This document shows, one piece after another, positions 54,550 to 63,919 of a stretch of DNA of 64,000 bases. The position numbers and the translations under genes are program-made. The stretch's first letter is position 1. Every line of letters starts with the position of its first letter. The DNA is from JAEVLT01 sp050496765 (GTDB taxonomy: Bacteria; Bacillota; Bacilli; Bacillales; Cytobacillaceae), in the NCBI RefSeq assembly GCF_050496765.1, contig NZ_JBNWEO010000009.1, forward strand, positions 100,310-164,309. Direction: 5' to 3'. The notes below the pieces were generated by a model that searched no databases, was not told the DNA's origin, and saw only the letters and a list, made by a program, of their open reading frames with translations.

Positions 54550-56340
54550 AGGCAGCGCCGGAAAAACGGAGCCTATTTCGATTCGACAAAAACCGCCTGG
54601 AATCATTCCCTACCACCGTTAAAGGTTTCAATTTTGCAAAAGGAGCATTCCTGTTAGAAGGATTTTCGGGGACTTGAACAAAAAGAGCCCTCTTGGTATG
54701 ATGCGGGGTGTCAAATCTCGACGAATTAACCCCTAATTTGTTAACCAAGGAGGACTCCATAATGGATTTTAAACAAAATCAAAAAATAAATCAAGTTACC
54801 GAGAAAACACTTGTTGTCGGAATCGACATTGCTAAGCGTACACATTACGCTTGCTTTGTAGATGACCGCGGCCGAGTGCTCCAAAAGTCATTTGCAGTTT
54901 CGCAGTCTTTTAACGGTTTCGAGTTTTTCTATCAACGTATTTTGAGTGCGATGAAAGAACATGAAAAAACAGAAGTCATTGTAGGGATTGAACCTACAGG
55001 ACATTACTGGCTCAATTTAGCCTACTTCCTTGAGGAACGAGGCATTCCCTTAGTCATGACGAATCCTATGCACGTCAAACGATCAAAAGAGTTGGACGAC
55101 AATCTGCCAACCAAGCATGACCGCAAAGATGCGCTGGTGATCGCTCGTCTTGTAAAGGACGGACGCTTTAGTTATCCACGGATACTTAAAGAGATGGAGG
55201 CCGAACTTCGTGTTGGCTCAACCTTCCGAGGCAAGTTGACAGAGGAATTAGGCACTGTCAAAAACATGATGATTCGCTGGCTAGATCGCTATTTCCCTGA
55301 GTTCACTCAAGTATTTCCATCCTTCGGAAAAATGGCCATGGCTGTACTAGAATGTACCCCATTTCCAAGTGATCTTCACGAGAAACAACCCGATGAAGTT
55401 TTAACCCTTTATCGAGAGGTTGAGGGGCTCAAATCCCCCCAAAGACCAAAAGCAATACGTCTTATAGAATTAGCAGCTAACTCTATCGGAGTAACAGAAG
55501 GACGTGAGATGGCCCGTATTGAAATTGCCACACTCGTCAGCCGTTACCATCAGTTAGAAGAAGATATCGAAAACATTACCGGGCACTTGGTTGAGCTAGT
55601 AAAAACGTCTGTAGAGTACGAATGGTTATCAACTGTACCAGGGCTTGGAGATACAACGATAGTTGATCTATTAGCGGAAATCGGAAGCTTTTCACACTAC
55701 GAAGACCCACGCCAAATAATCAAACTTGCGGGATTAACGTTACGTGAAAATTCCTCCGGTCTGCATAAAGGACAAAAGCGAATCTCCAAACGGGGCAGAA
55801 GGAAGCTGCGCGCCCTCCTGTTCCGAGTGATGATGCCAATGATTCGCCATAACGAAGCTTTTAGAAAGCTACATGAGTATTACACGAACCGTCAGGTTAA
55901 CCCGTTACGTAAGAAGCAATCCATTGTGGTCCTATGCGGTAAGCTATTAAAAGTATTACATGGAATTAGCACGAAGCACAAAGCGTTCGACGCACAGCGA
56001 ATGATGAGGGATATTCCTAGTCTCGCAGAGGCTATGTAAAGCCCTACATCCCCTTTAATAGACCTAGACAACAGGATGACACGGAGAAGCTGGCATTATA
56101 TTTTCCATTCGACCTCGAGTCCCTAAAGGAGCTTCGCTAGCCTCTGCCTTATGACTAGACCGAACGAAGGAATGTAGGCACACTGATGCCCAGAGACATG
56201 GGAGGGTACGTCATCATAAGCTACGCAGAGATCCATTGTGCATCACATAAATTCCTTTCACTACTTTCCACTAATATCCAGTAGTGACCGCGTAGCGTAC
56301 CCATATGGTGGAATAGTTTCACATATAATGAAAATACTGT
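54550..56340 (+). mobile_element. IS110-family insertion sequence
   Basis: Contains one intact IS110 transposase with about 200 bp of non-coding sequence before it and about 300 bp after it. IS110 elements have no ordinary terminal inverted repeats and their ends cannot be set by eye; the limits are approximate. One non-coding end is expected to encode the bridge RNA that pairs with donor and target DNA. Confidence 0.6.
54762..56039 (+). CDS. IS110-family DEDD recombinase/transposase
   Basis: 425 residues from the ATG at 54762, with AAGGAGG upstream. N-terminal RuvC-like DEDD domain: D in LVVGIDIAKRTHYACF, E in VIVGIEPTGHYW, and D...D in NLPTKHDRKDALVIARL. C-terminal Transposase_20 domain: LSTVPGLGDTTIVDLLAEIG, LAGLTLRENSSG, and the active-site serine region typical of IS110. 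The frame is intact, so the element may be mobile. Confidence 0.92.
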   Translation: MDFKQNQKINQVTEKTLVVGIDIAKRTHYACFVDDRGRVLQKSFAVSQSFNGFEFFYQRILSAMKEHEKTEVIVGIEPTGHYWLNLAYFLEERGIPLVMTNPMHVKRSKELDDNLPTKHDRKDALVIARLVKDGRFSYPRILKEMEAELRVGSTFRGKLTEELGTVKNMMIRWLDRYFPEFTQVFPSFGKMAMAVLECTPFPSDLHEKQPDEVLTLYREVEGLKSPQRPKAIRLIELAANSIGVTEGREMARIEIATLVSRYHQLEEDIENITGHLVELVKTSVEYEWLSTVPGLGDTTIVDLLAEIGSFSHYEDPRQIIKLAGLTLRENSSGLHKGQKRISKRGRRKLRALLFRVMMPMIRHNEAFRKLHEYYTNRQVNPLRKKQSIVVLCGKLLKVLHGISTKHKAFDAQRMMRDIPSLAEAM

Positions 56341-56479
56341 AGGGGACTTTGTCGAAAAATATTTTTTTGACACCGTACCAATGGCTCAAACCCTTGGTAC
56401 ATCAACATTTATAGAGGGAGGGCAAAGAAACGTACGTACAAGGTACATACCAAAACAAAAGGAAGAAAGGGGAAGGTTT
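56040..56479. other. IS110 right flank and GPH symporter leader
   Basis: About 440 bp with no gene. The first 300 bp are probably the IS110 right non-coding end. Near 56368-56400 an inverted repeat GTACCAATGG/CCTTGGTAC marks the leader of the symporter gene, and a TATAAT-like -10 occurs near 56324-56329. Confidence 0.4.
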
Positions 56480-57910
56480 ATGGCTCAAAATGAAGCACGC
56501 CAGCTGGACTTGCCAGCTGCCGCACCAGATCCGGAAAAAATCACACTGAAAGAAAAAATCGCCTACGGAATTGGCGATGTCGGCAACAACTTTTTATTCG
56601 ACCTCGGTCAGATTTATTTGCTGAAATTTTACACCGACTCTTTAGGAATCCCATCGACCATTGCGGGACTGGTCTTTTTGATCACAAAAATATGGGATGC
56701 TTTTGCCGACATTTCGGTCGGCACGTGGATCGACAATCGTAAGAACATTGGACCAAAAGGGAAATTTCGGCCGTTTATTTTATACGCAGCGATTCCGCTC
56801 GCTTTAATGGATATAGCCAGTTTTATCAATCCAGGCTTTTCGCTTACGGGAAAAATTGTCTGGGCATTCGCAACCTATATGATTTTTAGTACAGTCTACA
56901 GCATTTCCAATGTGCCATTTGGCTCAATGGTTCCAGCAATGACAAAGGATCCGCATGAACGCGCCCAATTGGCATCGTTTAGACAAGCTGGCTCGAACCT
57001 TGGGCTCCTGATTAGTACAGTCGGTTTCATGCCCATTGTTTTGATGATGAATAACAAAACAACAGGCTATTTGATGGCAGTTGCCATTTTTTCTGTAATG
57101 GGCGTCTTCCTTCAATGGTATTCCTATAAAAATATCAACGAACGATATGTCGAAGCCAAACCGAAAGCAACAAAAGATTCGATAAAGGCAGGGCTGAAGA
57201 ATATTTTTAAAAATACGCCGCTCTTGATCCTTTGTACCGCAAACTTGCTGACTTTTACGGCTTTCAGCGTCAAGCTTGCCGTCCAGGTTTATTATGCACA
57301 GTACGTTTTGAAGGATGTTTCAATTGTTCCATACATGGGCTTTTTCAGCATTGGAAGCGTGTTTGTCGGAGTCGCTCTTGTTCCATATCTTGTGAAAAAA
57401 ATCGGCAAAAAGGGAACCTTTATCCTCGGGGCAGCGATCTGGACTGCTGCCGATCTAATCGCCTACATGGTGGCCAAGGATGCTGTCGTCTTTATGATCT
57501 TCGCCTGCTTTGCGTTTTTTGGAAGTGCCTTTATTAACAGTTTAAACTGGGCGCTCGTTTCCGATGCTGTGGAATATGGGGAATGGAAAACGGGCAGCCG
57601 CTCGGAAGGGGTCGTTTATTCGTTCTTCACCTTTTTCCGCAAATTGTCCCAAGCCTTGGCCGGCTTTATTCCCGGACTTGTCCTAGGCCTTGTCGGCTAC
57701 GTGCCAAACGCCCAGCAAAGCGCGAAGGTAATCGCCGGCATCAAAGATCTGATGTTCATTTATCCAGGCTTACTGGCCTTCATCACCATTATCGTCATGG
57801 GCCTTTTCTACAAATTATCGGATGACCGGTTTAACGAAATTGTCGCAGAACTCGGCAAACGGAAAAAGTTTACCGGCAACCGGCCTGTCGTGGTCGAGAC
57901 GGGGAAGTAA
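56480..57910 (+). CDS. GPH-family sugar : cation symporter
   Basis: 476 residues, 12 membrane helices. Glycoside-pentoside-hexuronide family signatures: IAYGIGDVGNNFLFDLGQIY in helix 1, ITKIWDAFADISVGTWIDNR (MelB-type cation-site aspartates), GKFRPFILYAAIPLALMDI, and EYGEWKTGSRSEGVVYS. The ATG at 56480 has AAGGGGAAGG upstream. The sugar is not deducible; no glycosidase gene is adjacent. Confidence 0.87.
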   Translation: MAQNEARQLDLPAAAPDPEKITLKEKIAYGIGDVGNNFLFDLGQIYLLKFYTDSLGIPSTIAGLVFLITKIWDAFADISVGTWIDNRKNIGPKGKFRPFILYAAIPLALMDIASFINPGFSLTGKIVWAFATYMIFSTVYSISNVPFGSMVPAMTKDPHERAQLASFRQAGSNLGLLISTVGFMPIVLMMNNKTTGYLMAVAIFSVMGVFLQWYSYKNINERYVEAKPKATKDSIKAGLKNIFKNTPLLILCTANLLTFTAFSVKLAVQVYYAQYVLKDVSIVPYMGFFSIGSVFVGVALVPYLVKKIGKKGTFILGAAIWTAADLIAYMVAKDAVVFMIFACFAFFGSAFINSLNWALVSDAVEYGEWKTGSRSEGVVYSFFTFFRKLSQALAGFIPGLVLGLVGYVPNAQQSAKVIAGIKDLMFIYPGLLAFITIIVMGLFYKLSDDRFNEIVAELGKRKKFTGNRPVVVETGK

Positions 57911-57928
57911 TCGATTATAACTATAGAG

Positions 57929-57961
57929 AAAAACCGAGCAAGAGTCTTCTGCTCGGTTTTT
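57929..57961 (+). terminator. Bidirectional terminator between symporter and hemY
   Basis: AAAAACCGAGCA/TGCTCGGTTTTT hairpin (57929-57940, 57950-57961) between convergent genes. Confidence 0.85.
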
Positions 57962-59369
57962 ACGCTAAAAATGCCAGTACGTTTTGTACGGCAGCTTCCC
58001 CTTGTTCAATGCAGTCAGGTACCCCTATGCCATCATATGAACTCCCTGAAAGGAAGATCCCTGGTAATTCTTGAGCGAGGGAATCCCTTACATTCTTCAT
58101 CCGCTGCAAGTGCCCAACCGTGTATTGCGGCATCTTCTTGTTCCAGCGGGAGATTACGTGAAAGAGCGGCTGCTCCGTAATATTCATTGTTTTATTTAAA
58201 TCCCGTAACACGATTTGAATGATTTCATCATCCGCTAAATGGACGGCGTCCTGGTCATTTGGCTTTCCCACATAGCAGCGCAAAAGCGCCATGTCTTCAG
58301 GAGTCGTTCCCGGCCATTTTTTATGTGTCCATGTGCAGGCCGTAATGCGAAAATCACTGTTGCGGGAAACCAAAAATCCGGTTCCATCAATATCCTGCTT
58401 AATGGCTGCCTTTGGAAAGGCCATAGCAACGTTTGCAACAGAATAGGCCATCATGCCGCCAACTACTTTCATTAATGGATAATCGGAAAGCATTTGTTGG
58501 GCAGCGTAAGATTCTGTTGTGATGATAACACTTTCGGCTTGTTCAACACTTCCGTCCGCCAGCGCAACATTATAGTGGTTTCCGTCTTTTGTGATTTTTT
58601 CGACAGGGGCATTTTTCATCACGGTACTTGAATCAAGCTTTTTTAACACTGCTTCAATCAATGTTTCAAGCCCGCCCGCTAAAGAAATGAACATGCCTTT
58701 TTTGGCCGGCAGTTTTTTCGCGGCTGTTTTTGACCGAGACGGCATCGTTTTTTTCAAACCGAGAACAAGGCTTCGGTGGGTCTGTTCCAGCTGATAAAAC
58801 ATGGGGAACAAAGACATTAAGCTCAATTCGTCGATGTCACCGGCATAAATGCCGGATAACAGTGGATCAATCAAGTTGTCGACGACTTCATTTCCAAGTC
58901 TCCTTCTAAAAAATTCGCCAAGCGATTGGTCCGCTTTTTCTTTCCCTTTTGGTAAAATAAAATCGCCTGCAGCCCGCAACTTTCCGAATGGTGAAAAAAG
59001 ACCTGAAAATAAAAAAGGAGTGACTTCGGTAGGGATGCCCATAAACGCGCCTTCTGGCATTGTATGAAGTTTTCCTCTTGCAACTATGTATGATTTCCCT
59101 GCAGTATTGGAAACGACTTGATCTTCCAAACCAACTTCTTTGATCAATTTCAGTGCGCTCGCTTTGCGCGCAAGCATCGAGTCAGGCCCTTTTTCAATGA
59201 TGAATCCCTCTTTTTTCAAGGTGTGAATCGCTCCGCCAAAACGGTTGCTTGCTTCAAAAAGCATGACCTGATAGGGAAGCTGCTTTTCTTTTATTTCTTT
59301 TTGAAGATAATAAGCTGCTGATAACCCGGTGATTCCTCCACCAATGATAACAATTTTTTTCCTCTCCAT
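57960..59369 (-). CDS. hemY: Coproporphyrinogen III / protoporphyrinogen oxidase (HemY/CgoX)
   Basis: 469 residues. FAD-binding IVIIGGGITGLSAAYYLQKE at the N terminus, EASNRFGGAIHTL, EKGPDSMLARK, central LAGGLETLIEAV, and C-terminal SGSSYDGIGVPDCIEQGEAAV. In Gram-positive bacteria this enzyme mainly oxidises coproporphyrinogen III in the coproporphyrin-dependent haem pathway. Unusually it stands alone here; hemE and hemH, its common partners, are not in the window. Confidence 0.92.
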   Translation of the reverse strand: MERKKIVIIGGGITGLSAAYYLQKEIKEKQLPYQVMLFEASNRFGGAIHTLKKEGFIIEKGPDSMLARKASALKLIKEVGLEDQVVSNTAGKSYIVARGKLHTMPEGAFMGIPTEVTPFLFSGLFSPFGKLRAAGDFILPKGKEKADQSLGEFFRRRLGNEVVDNLIDPLLSGIYAGDIDELSLMSLFPMFYQLEQTHRSLVLGLKKTMPSRSKTAAKKLPAKKGMFISLAGGLETLIEAVLKKLDSSTVMKNAPVEKITKDGNHYNVALADGSVEQAESVIITTESYAAQQMLSDYPLMKVVGGMMAYSVANVAMAFPKAAIKQDIDGTGFLVSRNSDFRITACTWTHKKWPGTTPEDMALLRCYVGKPNDQDAVHLADDEIIQIVLRDLNKTMNITEQPLFHVISRWNKKMPQYTVGHLQRMKNVRDSLAQELPGIFLSGSSYDGIGVPDCIEQGEAAVQNVLAFLA

Positions 59370-59600
59370 TCAGCATCAGCTCCGGCCACTACTTGTTCAT
59401 ATTTTCACAATCTGAATTTTAAAACAAAGTTTTTAGTTTTTCCCCACCTCTATTGTATACTTTTAAAATAAAAAAAATGAAAATTTAAACATTTGTAAGA
59501 GAAAGTTCATGAAATGCCGCTTCTATATGGAACGGAAAGAAAGATTTTTACCATGATTAGGGCTAAAATAAAAATAGTACATAGCAGAGGAGAGGTTCAA

Positions 59601-60362
59601 ATGGATTTGCAATTAAATGGGAAAAATATCTTGATTACCGGCGGTTCGAAAGGAATTGGCAAAGCGATTGCCCAAGCTTTTTTGGCAGAAGGAGCAAATG
59701 TCGGAATCGCAGCGCGCGACAGAGAAATTTTACAACTAGCAAAAGAAGAACTCGGTGGAAATGTCACTATTTTTCAAGCGGATATATCGAAAGCAGCTGA
59801 ACGGGAAAGTTTGATTCAAGCATTCACTCAAACCCAGGGTGGTTTGGATGTTTTAGTTAATAACGCGGGCGGCAGCAATGGAGCCGGAGCAACCGAAACG
59901 GAAATGGCGTTATTTTACGAAGCGATGGAACTGAATTATTTTTCCGCAGTGCATTTAAGCAAATTGGCTGTTGAGCAAATGAAACAGACCGGCAGCGGCT
60001 CGATCATTAATATCACCTCGGTCTTCGGCAGGGAAAGCGGCGGCAAAGTGACCTACAACAATGCCAAATCAGCCTTGATCAGCTTTACAAAATCGCTCGC
60101 AGATGAAGTGATTCCGTACGGGATTCGCGTCAACAGCGTCGCCCCCGGCAGCATCCTTCACGAAACAGGCAACTGGAAAAAGCGCCTTGAGGCCAACCCC
60201 GAAGAAATCAACGCCTTTGTCAAAAATGAAATTCCGGCCGGCCGCTTCGGCACCCCAGAGGAGATCGCCAACGTCGTTGCCTTCCTCGCCTCAACCAAAG
60301 CCTCCTGGATCATCGGCGCCAGCATGAACGTTGATGGCGGGCAATCTAGGATGAATTTTTAG
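59601..60362 (+). CDS. Short-chain dehydrogenase/reductase
   Basis: 253 residues from the ATG at 59601 (AGGAGAGG upstream); the longer frame from 59514 lacks a ribosome site. Classical SDR: TGGSKGIGKAIAQAF, NNAGGSNGAG, catalytic S in IINITSVFGRESGG, and Y-x3-K in TYNNAKSALISF. Ends FLASTKASWIIGASMNVDGG. Substrate unknown; resembles 3-oxoacyl-ACP-reductase-like family members. Confidence 0.88.
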   Translation: MDLQLNGKNILITGGSKGIGKAIAQAFLAEGANVGIAARDREILQLAKEELGGNVTIFQADISKAAERESLIQAFTQTQGGLDVLVNNAGGSNGAGATETEMALFYEAMELNYFSAVHLSKLAVEQMKQTGSGSIINITSVFGRESGGKVTYNNAKSALISFTKSLADEVIPYGIRVNSVAPGSILHETGNWKKRLEANPEEINAFVKNEIPAGRFGTPEEIANVVAFLASTKASWIIGASMNVDGGQSRMNF

Positions 60363-60513
60363 GGGGGGTAGACAAAATAGATGCTGAAAACTAAAAATGC
60401 ATAAATGAAGTTCTTAAAAAATTATTTTATGATAATTATTGACAATTTTAGTTAAAAAATTCAAAATGAAGGTAGATAAAATTTTGGAGCTTGTCGAACT
60501 TAACCATCATGTG

Positions 60514-60558
60514 AAGCAGAAGAATAACACCTGAATTACGGGTGACTTCTGCTTTTTT
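60514..60558 (+). terminator. Hairpin terminator upstream of cas3
   Basis: AAGCAGAAG/CTTCTGCTT stem (60514-60522, 60546-60554) with an inner ACC/GGT pairing and a T-run. Confidence 0.65.
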
Positions 60559-60594
60559 CATTAATCTTATGAGTTTTCCTAATGGAGGGATTGG

Positions 60595-63019
60595 ATGAAT
60601 TTTATCGCTCACATTCGTGAAAGTGACAAGACAATACAAACTGTTGAAGAACATTTGTTGGCAGCTAAAGAATTAGCAGAAACGTATGGAGATAAGTTGG
60701 GGGTGAAGCATTTAACTGGTCTAGCCGGAATGCTTCATGATCTTGGTAAATATTCAAAGGAATTTAGAGAATACATATTACAAGCCGTCAATAATCCGGA
60801 AGCACCTCCCAAAAGAGGAAGTGTAGATCATTCGACAGCAGGAGGAAAATTATTATACGAATTATTTCATAAAAAAATTACTTCACGATATAAGGGAATA
60901 GTTGCTGAAGTTGTCGGAAACGCCATCCTTTCACATCATTCGTATTTGCTAGATTTTTTGAATACGGAATTCGAATCTAATTATTTAAGTAGAGTGCGAG
61001 ATAAGGATCTAAAAAACTTTGAGATAACAAAAAGAATATTTTTGAAAAGGTAATGAGCGAAGAATATTTTCATGACTATGTGGATCAAGCGGCATCAGAA
61101 TTAGAAACGTTTTTGGCAAAAAAAAAGTTCGGAAAACAATGAAAAACAATTAATGTTTTTAACAAAATTTGTTTTTAGTTCTTTGATTGATGCAGATCGA
61201 ACGAATAGAGATTATTTGAAGAAAATAAAACTGGCGAAGAAGCTGTTGACCATGAAGAATTAGTTTCAGCGTATTACGAAAAAATTATAAATAAAATCAA
61301 TTCTTTCAAAAATCACCCGAATGCTGATCATCCGATTAATATTTTAAGATCAGAAATGTCAGACCAATGTGATGAATTTGCGAAGAAACCCTCAGGGATT
61401 TACACATTATCGATACCGACGGGTGGGGGGAAAACGCTAGCAAGTTTACGATATGCTCTTAAACATGCCAAACTTTTCAAATAAAAAAGGATTTTCTATG
61501 TTGTTCCCTACACCACTATTATTGAACAAAATGCGGAAGAAGTTCGTAATATTTTAAAAGATGATGGGAATATTCTGGAACATCATTCCAATGTGATTGG
61601 TGATGAAAATGATAACGATGAAATGCAAGATGGAGTTATGAGTGTTCAGCAAAAGTTGAAGCTTGCAAAAGATAACTGGGATTCACCAATTATATTTACA
61701 ACAATGGTTCAATTTTTAAATGTTTTTTATGCAAAAGGAAGCAGAAACATAAGGAGGTTGCATAATCTAGCTGAATCGGTAATTATCTTTGATGAAGTAC
61801 AAAAAGTTCCAATTTCCTGTGTTTCTTTATTTAATCAGGCTTTAAACTTTTTAAAAACTTATGGACAGTCTAGTATTGTTTTATGTACTGCAACTCAACC
61901 AGCCTTGGATTTTGGAAAATAAGTTGGAAATAAATCCAATGCCGAGATTATTGGTAATCTTGATCAGGTAATTGAAGCTTTTAAGCTAGAGTAGAGATTA
62001 TCGACATGGCAACAAATCAAACTTTTAATAATGAGAAACTAGCAGATTTTATTGAAGATAAAATTGAGGATGTACAAAGTATTTTAGTCATTTTAAACAC
62101 GAAAACTGTAGTCAAAAATCTATACAATCTTTTAAAAGAAAGAAATTTCAATGTTCCTGTTTATCATCTTAGTACATCGATGTGTGCAGCCCATCGAAAT
62201 AATATATTAAATGAAATCAGACAGCATCTTCTTACCAAGAATAAAATCATTTGTATCAGTACCCAACTGATCGAAGCTGGAGTCGATGTAAGTTTTGAAT
62301 GTGTCATTCGTTCTTTAGCCGGTTTAGATTCTATTGCTCAGGCTGCTGGAAGGTGCAATCGTCATGGTGAAAAAGATATTCAAAATGTTTATGTTATTGA
62401 TCATGAAGAAGAAAACTTAAAGTACTTAAAAGAAATTAAAGGTGGGAAACAGATTTCAAAAAGAATTTTAGTCGACATAAAACAAGATGCATCAAGCCAC
62501 GGAGGACATATCTTATCAAAACAGGCAATGGAAAGGTATTTCAAAGAGTTTTACACTAAGTTTTCATCTGATTTAAATTATTTTATTCCTGGTTTAAATA
62601 AAACTATGACCGAACTATTGGCAGCTAAGAAAAGTAAAAATGGATTTTATTGTGCTTACAAGGCGAGAAATGATGAGGTTCCTCCTTTATTTATTGCCAA
62701 TAGCTATAAAACAGCAGCAGAAAACTTTCACGTTATTGAAGATTTGACGACATCAGTGATTGTACCTTATGAAGATGGCAAAGAAATCATTACAAAACTA
62801 AACAGTGATGGTTCCATTGATCGACCTTACTCGATTGCTGCGCAAAGCCCAGCAGTATACAATCAATTTTTTAAATATGAACTTGACCAATTATCGAAAA
62901 ATGACGGATTGGTGAGTTATCTAGATGGGAAAATTTTTGCGTTAGAAGAAGGGGCTTATGACAATGAATTTGGGCTTAATTTAGACAATGATAGTCAGTT
63001 TACCTTGAGTATATATTGA
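60595..63019 (+). pseudogene. cas3: Type I-C cas3 (HD nuclease-helicase), multiply frameshifted
   Basis: One ancestral reading frame is broken into at least five pieces. HD domain: AGMLHDLGKYSKEF and VDHSTAGG (60595-61053). Frame changes occur near 61045, 61125, 61217 and 61480; the Walker A IPTGGGKTLASLRYAL lies between the last two. The next piece (YVVPYTTIIEQNAEEV, box II IIFDEVQKVP, CTATQPAL) ends at TAA 61920-61922, and another shift near 61995 opens the helicase C domain (STQLIEAGVDV, AQAAGRCNRHGE) to 63019. Several breaks are at A-runs. The ATG has GGAGGGATTGG upstream. Target degradation should be lost unless these are sequencing errors. Confidence 0.88.
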
Positions 63020-63049
63020 AAAACCTATCTTTAAATGAAGATAGGTTTT
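63019..63049. terminator. Bidirectional terminator after cas3 / of the minus-strand crRNA-like gene
   Basis: A 12-bp stem AAACCTATCTT/AAGATAGGTTT with loop TAAATG; a T-run follows on both strands (five T on the minus strand). Confidence 0.8.
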
Positions 63050-63092
63050 CAAATAATATACTATATATTTCAATCCGCGCTAAAAAAGCGAC
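63020..63092 (-). ncRNA. Candidate crRNA-like autorepressor RNA (CreR-like) of the cas operon
   Basis: Minus-strand unit. The -35 TTGTAA (63125-63120), 16-bp spacer and -10 TATAAT (63103-63098) place the start at or next to 63092. The RNA opens with a repeat-like segment (63092-63067): stem CGCT/AGCG with a T-rich loop, then an 11-nt handle CGGATTGAAAT, as in type I-C crRNAs. A spacer-like ATATAGTATATTATTT (63066-63051) is followed at once by the terminator hairpin. The spacer matches 63133-63148 at 15/16 positions, with the mismatch at position 6 and a 5' TTC PAM. Function is inferred. Confidence 0.7.
63067..63092 (-). repeat. Solitary degenerate type I-C CRISPR repeat
   Basis: Reads GTCGC ... 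GCG-GGATTGAAAT on the minus strand. The 5' GTCGC and 3' GATTGAAAT are the invariant ends of type I-C repeats (32 nt); the centre is shortened to 26 nt but keeps a 4-bp stem. There is no second repeat nearby, so this is not an array. Confidence 0.75.
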
Positions 63093-63118
63093 AACTAATT
63101 ATATCATGTAAAAGAATG

Positions 63119-63148
63119 TTTACAAAAAGTTCATATAATATATTATTT
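63119..63148 (+). promoter_or_regulatory. cas5c promoter overlapped by a predicted Cascade target
   Basis: -35 TTTACA (63119-63124), 16-bp spacer, -10 TATTAT (63141-63146); an alternative -10 TATAAT is at 63134-63139. The PAM TTC (63130-63132) and protospacer (63133-63148) cover the -10. The -35 overlaps the -35 of the divergent minus-strand RNA gene, so Cascade bound here might block both. Confidence 0.65.
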
Positions 63149-63214
63149 ACAATACTCCTAAAGAGATGTATTGTTTAATTGTAAAAAATATTTTGAATTT
63201 TTGGAGGTGAATTT

Positions 63215-63919
63215 ATGAGGAATGAGATTGAGTTTGAAGTCTTTGGAAAATATGCCTTATTTACAGATCCTTTAACTAAGATGGGTGGAGAAAAACTTTC
63301 CTATCAAATCCCGACATACCAGGCACTTAAAGGAATTGTAGAATCAATCTATTGGAAACCCACGCTGCTTATGATAATAGATGAAGTCCGAATAATGAAT
63401 CCAATTCAGATGGAGTCAAAGGGTATTCGACCGATTGAATATGGCGGAGGAAATACGCTTGCCAACTATACATACCTAAAAGATGTTCGCTATCAAGTAC
63501 GTGCCCATTTTATCTTTAACCCTTATCGACCAGACATGTCATTTGATCGAAACGAGAATAAACATCATAACATCCTTAAACGATCTCTCCAAGCTGGAGG
63601 GAGAAGGGATATTTTCTTAGGCACAAGGGAATGTCAAGCATATGTGGAACCATGTGTTTTTGGTGAGGGTGAAGGTTTTTATGATCAGGGTGAAATCCAT
63701 TATGGAACGATGATACATGGGATTAACTATCCTGATGAAACTGGAAAAAATGAAATGGAAGTTCGCCTCTGGAATCCTGTGATGAAAAAGGGAATTATCA
63801 AGTTTCCGCGTCCTGACCAATGTACTCAAATAAGAAAAATTACAGAAATGTATCCAAAGAGTTTTACAAATATCCAGTCACAGATGGCTCTTCAGTCAAT
63901 TAGAGGAGGGAGGGAATCA
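63215..63919 (+). CDS. cas5c: Type I-C Cas5c (crRNA-processing Cascade subunit), 3' frameshift
   Basis: About 230 residues resembling B. halodurans Cas5c: MRNEIEFEVFGKYALFTDPL, GGEKLSYQIPTYQALKGIVE, KGIRPIEYGGGNTLANYTYL, AGGRRDIFLGTRECQAYVEP, ending EMYPKSFTNIQS. Cas5c cleaves the repeat hairpin to leave an 11-nt handle. GGAGGTGA lies before the ATG at 63215. Near 63880 the frame appears shifted: one base more would give TDGSSVN and a TAG at 63901. As written, no stop occurs and the frame reads straight into cas8c. Only the last few residues are affected. Confidence 0.88.

Noticed and set aside
60363..60594. Second target for the crRNA-like RNA upstream of cas3
   Set aside because: The AT-rich region was compared by eye with the 16-nt spacer and no comparable match with a TTC PAM was found.
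63019..63049. Second CRISPR repeat next to the solitary one
   Set aside because: This inverted repeat has a T-run and none of the I-C repeat ends; it is a terminator.
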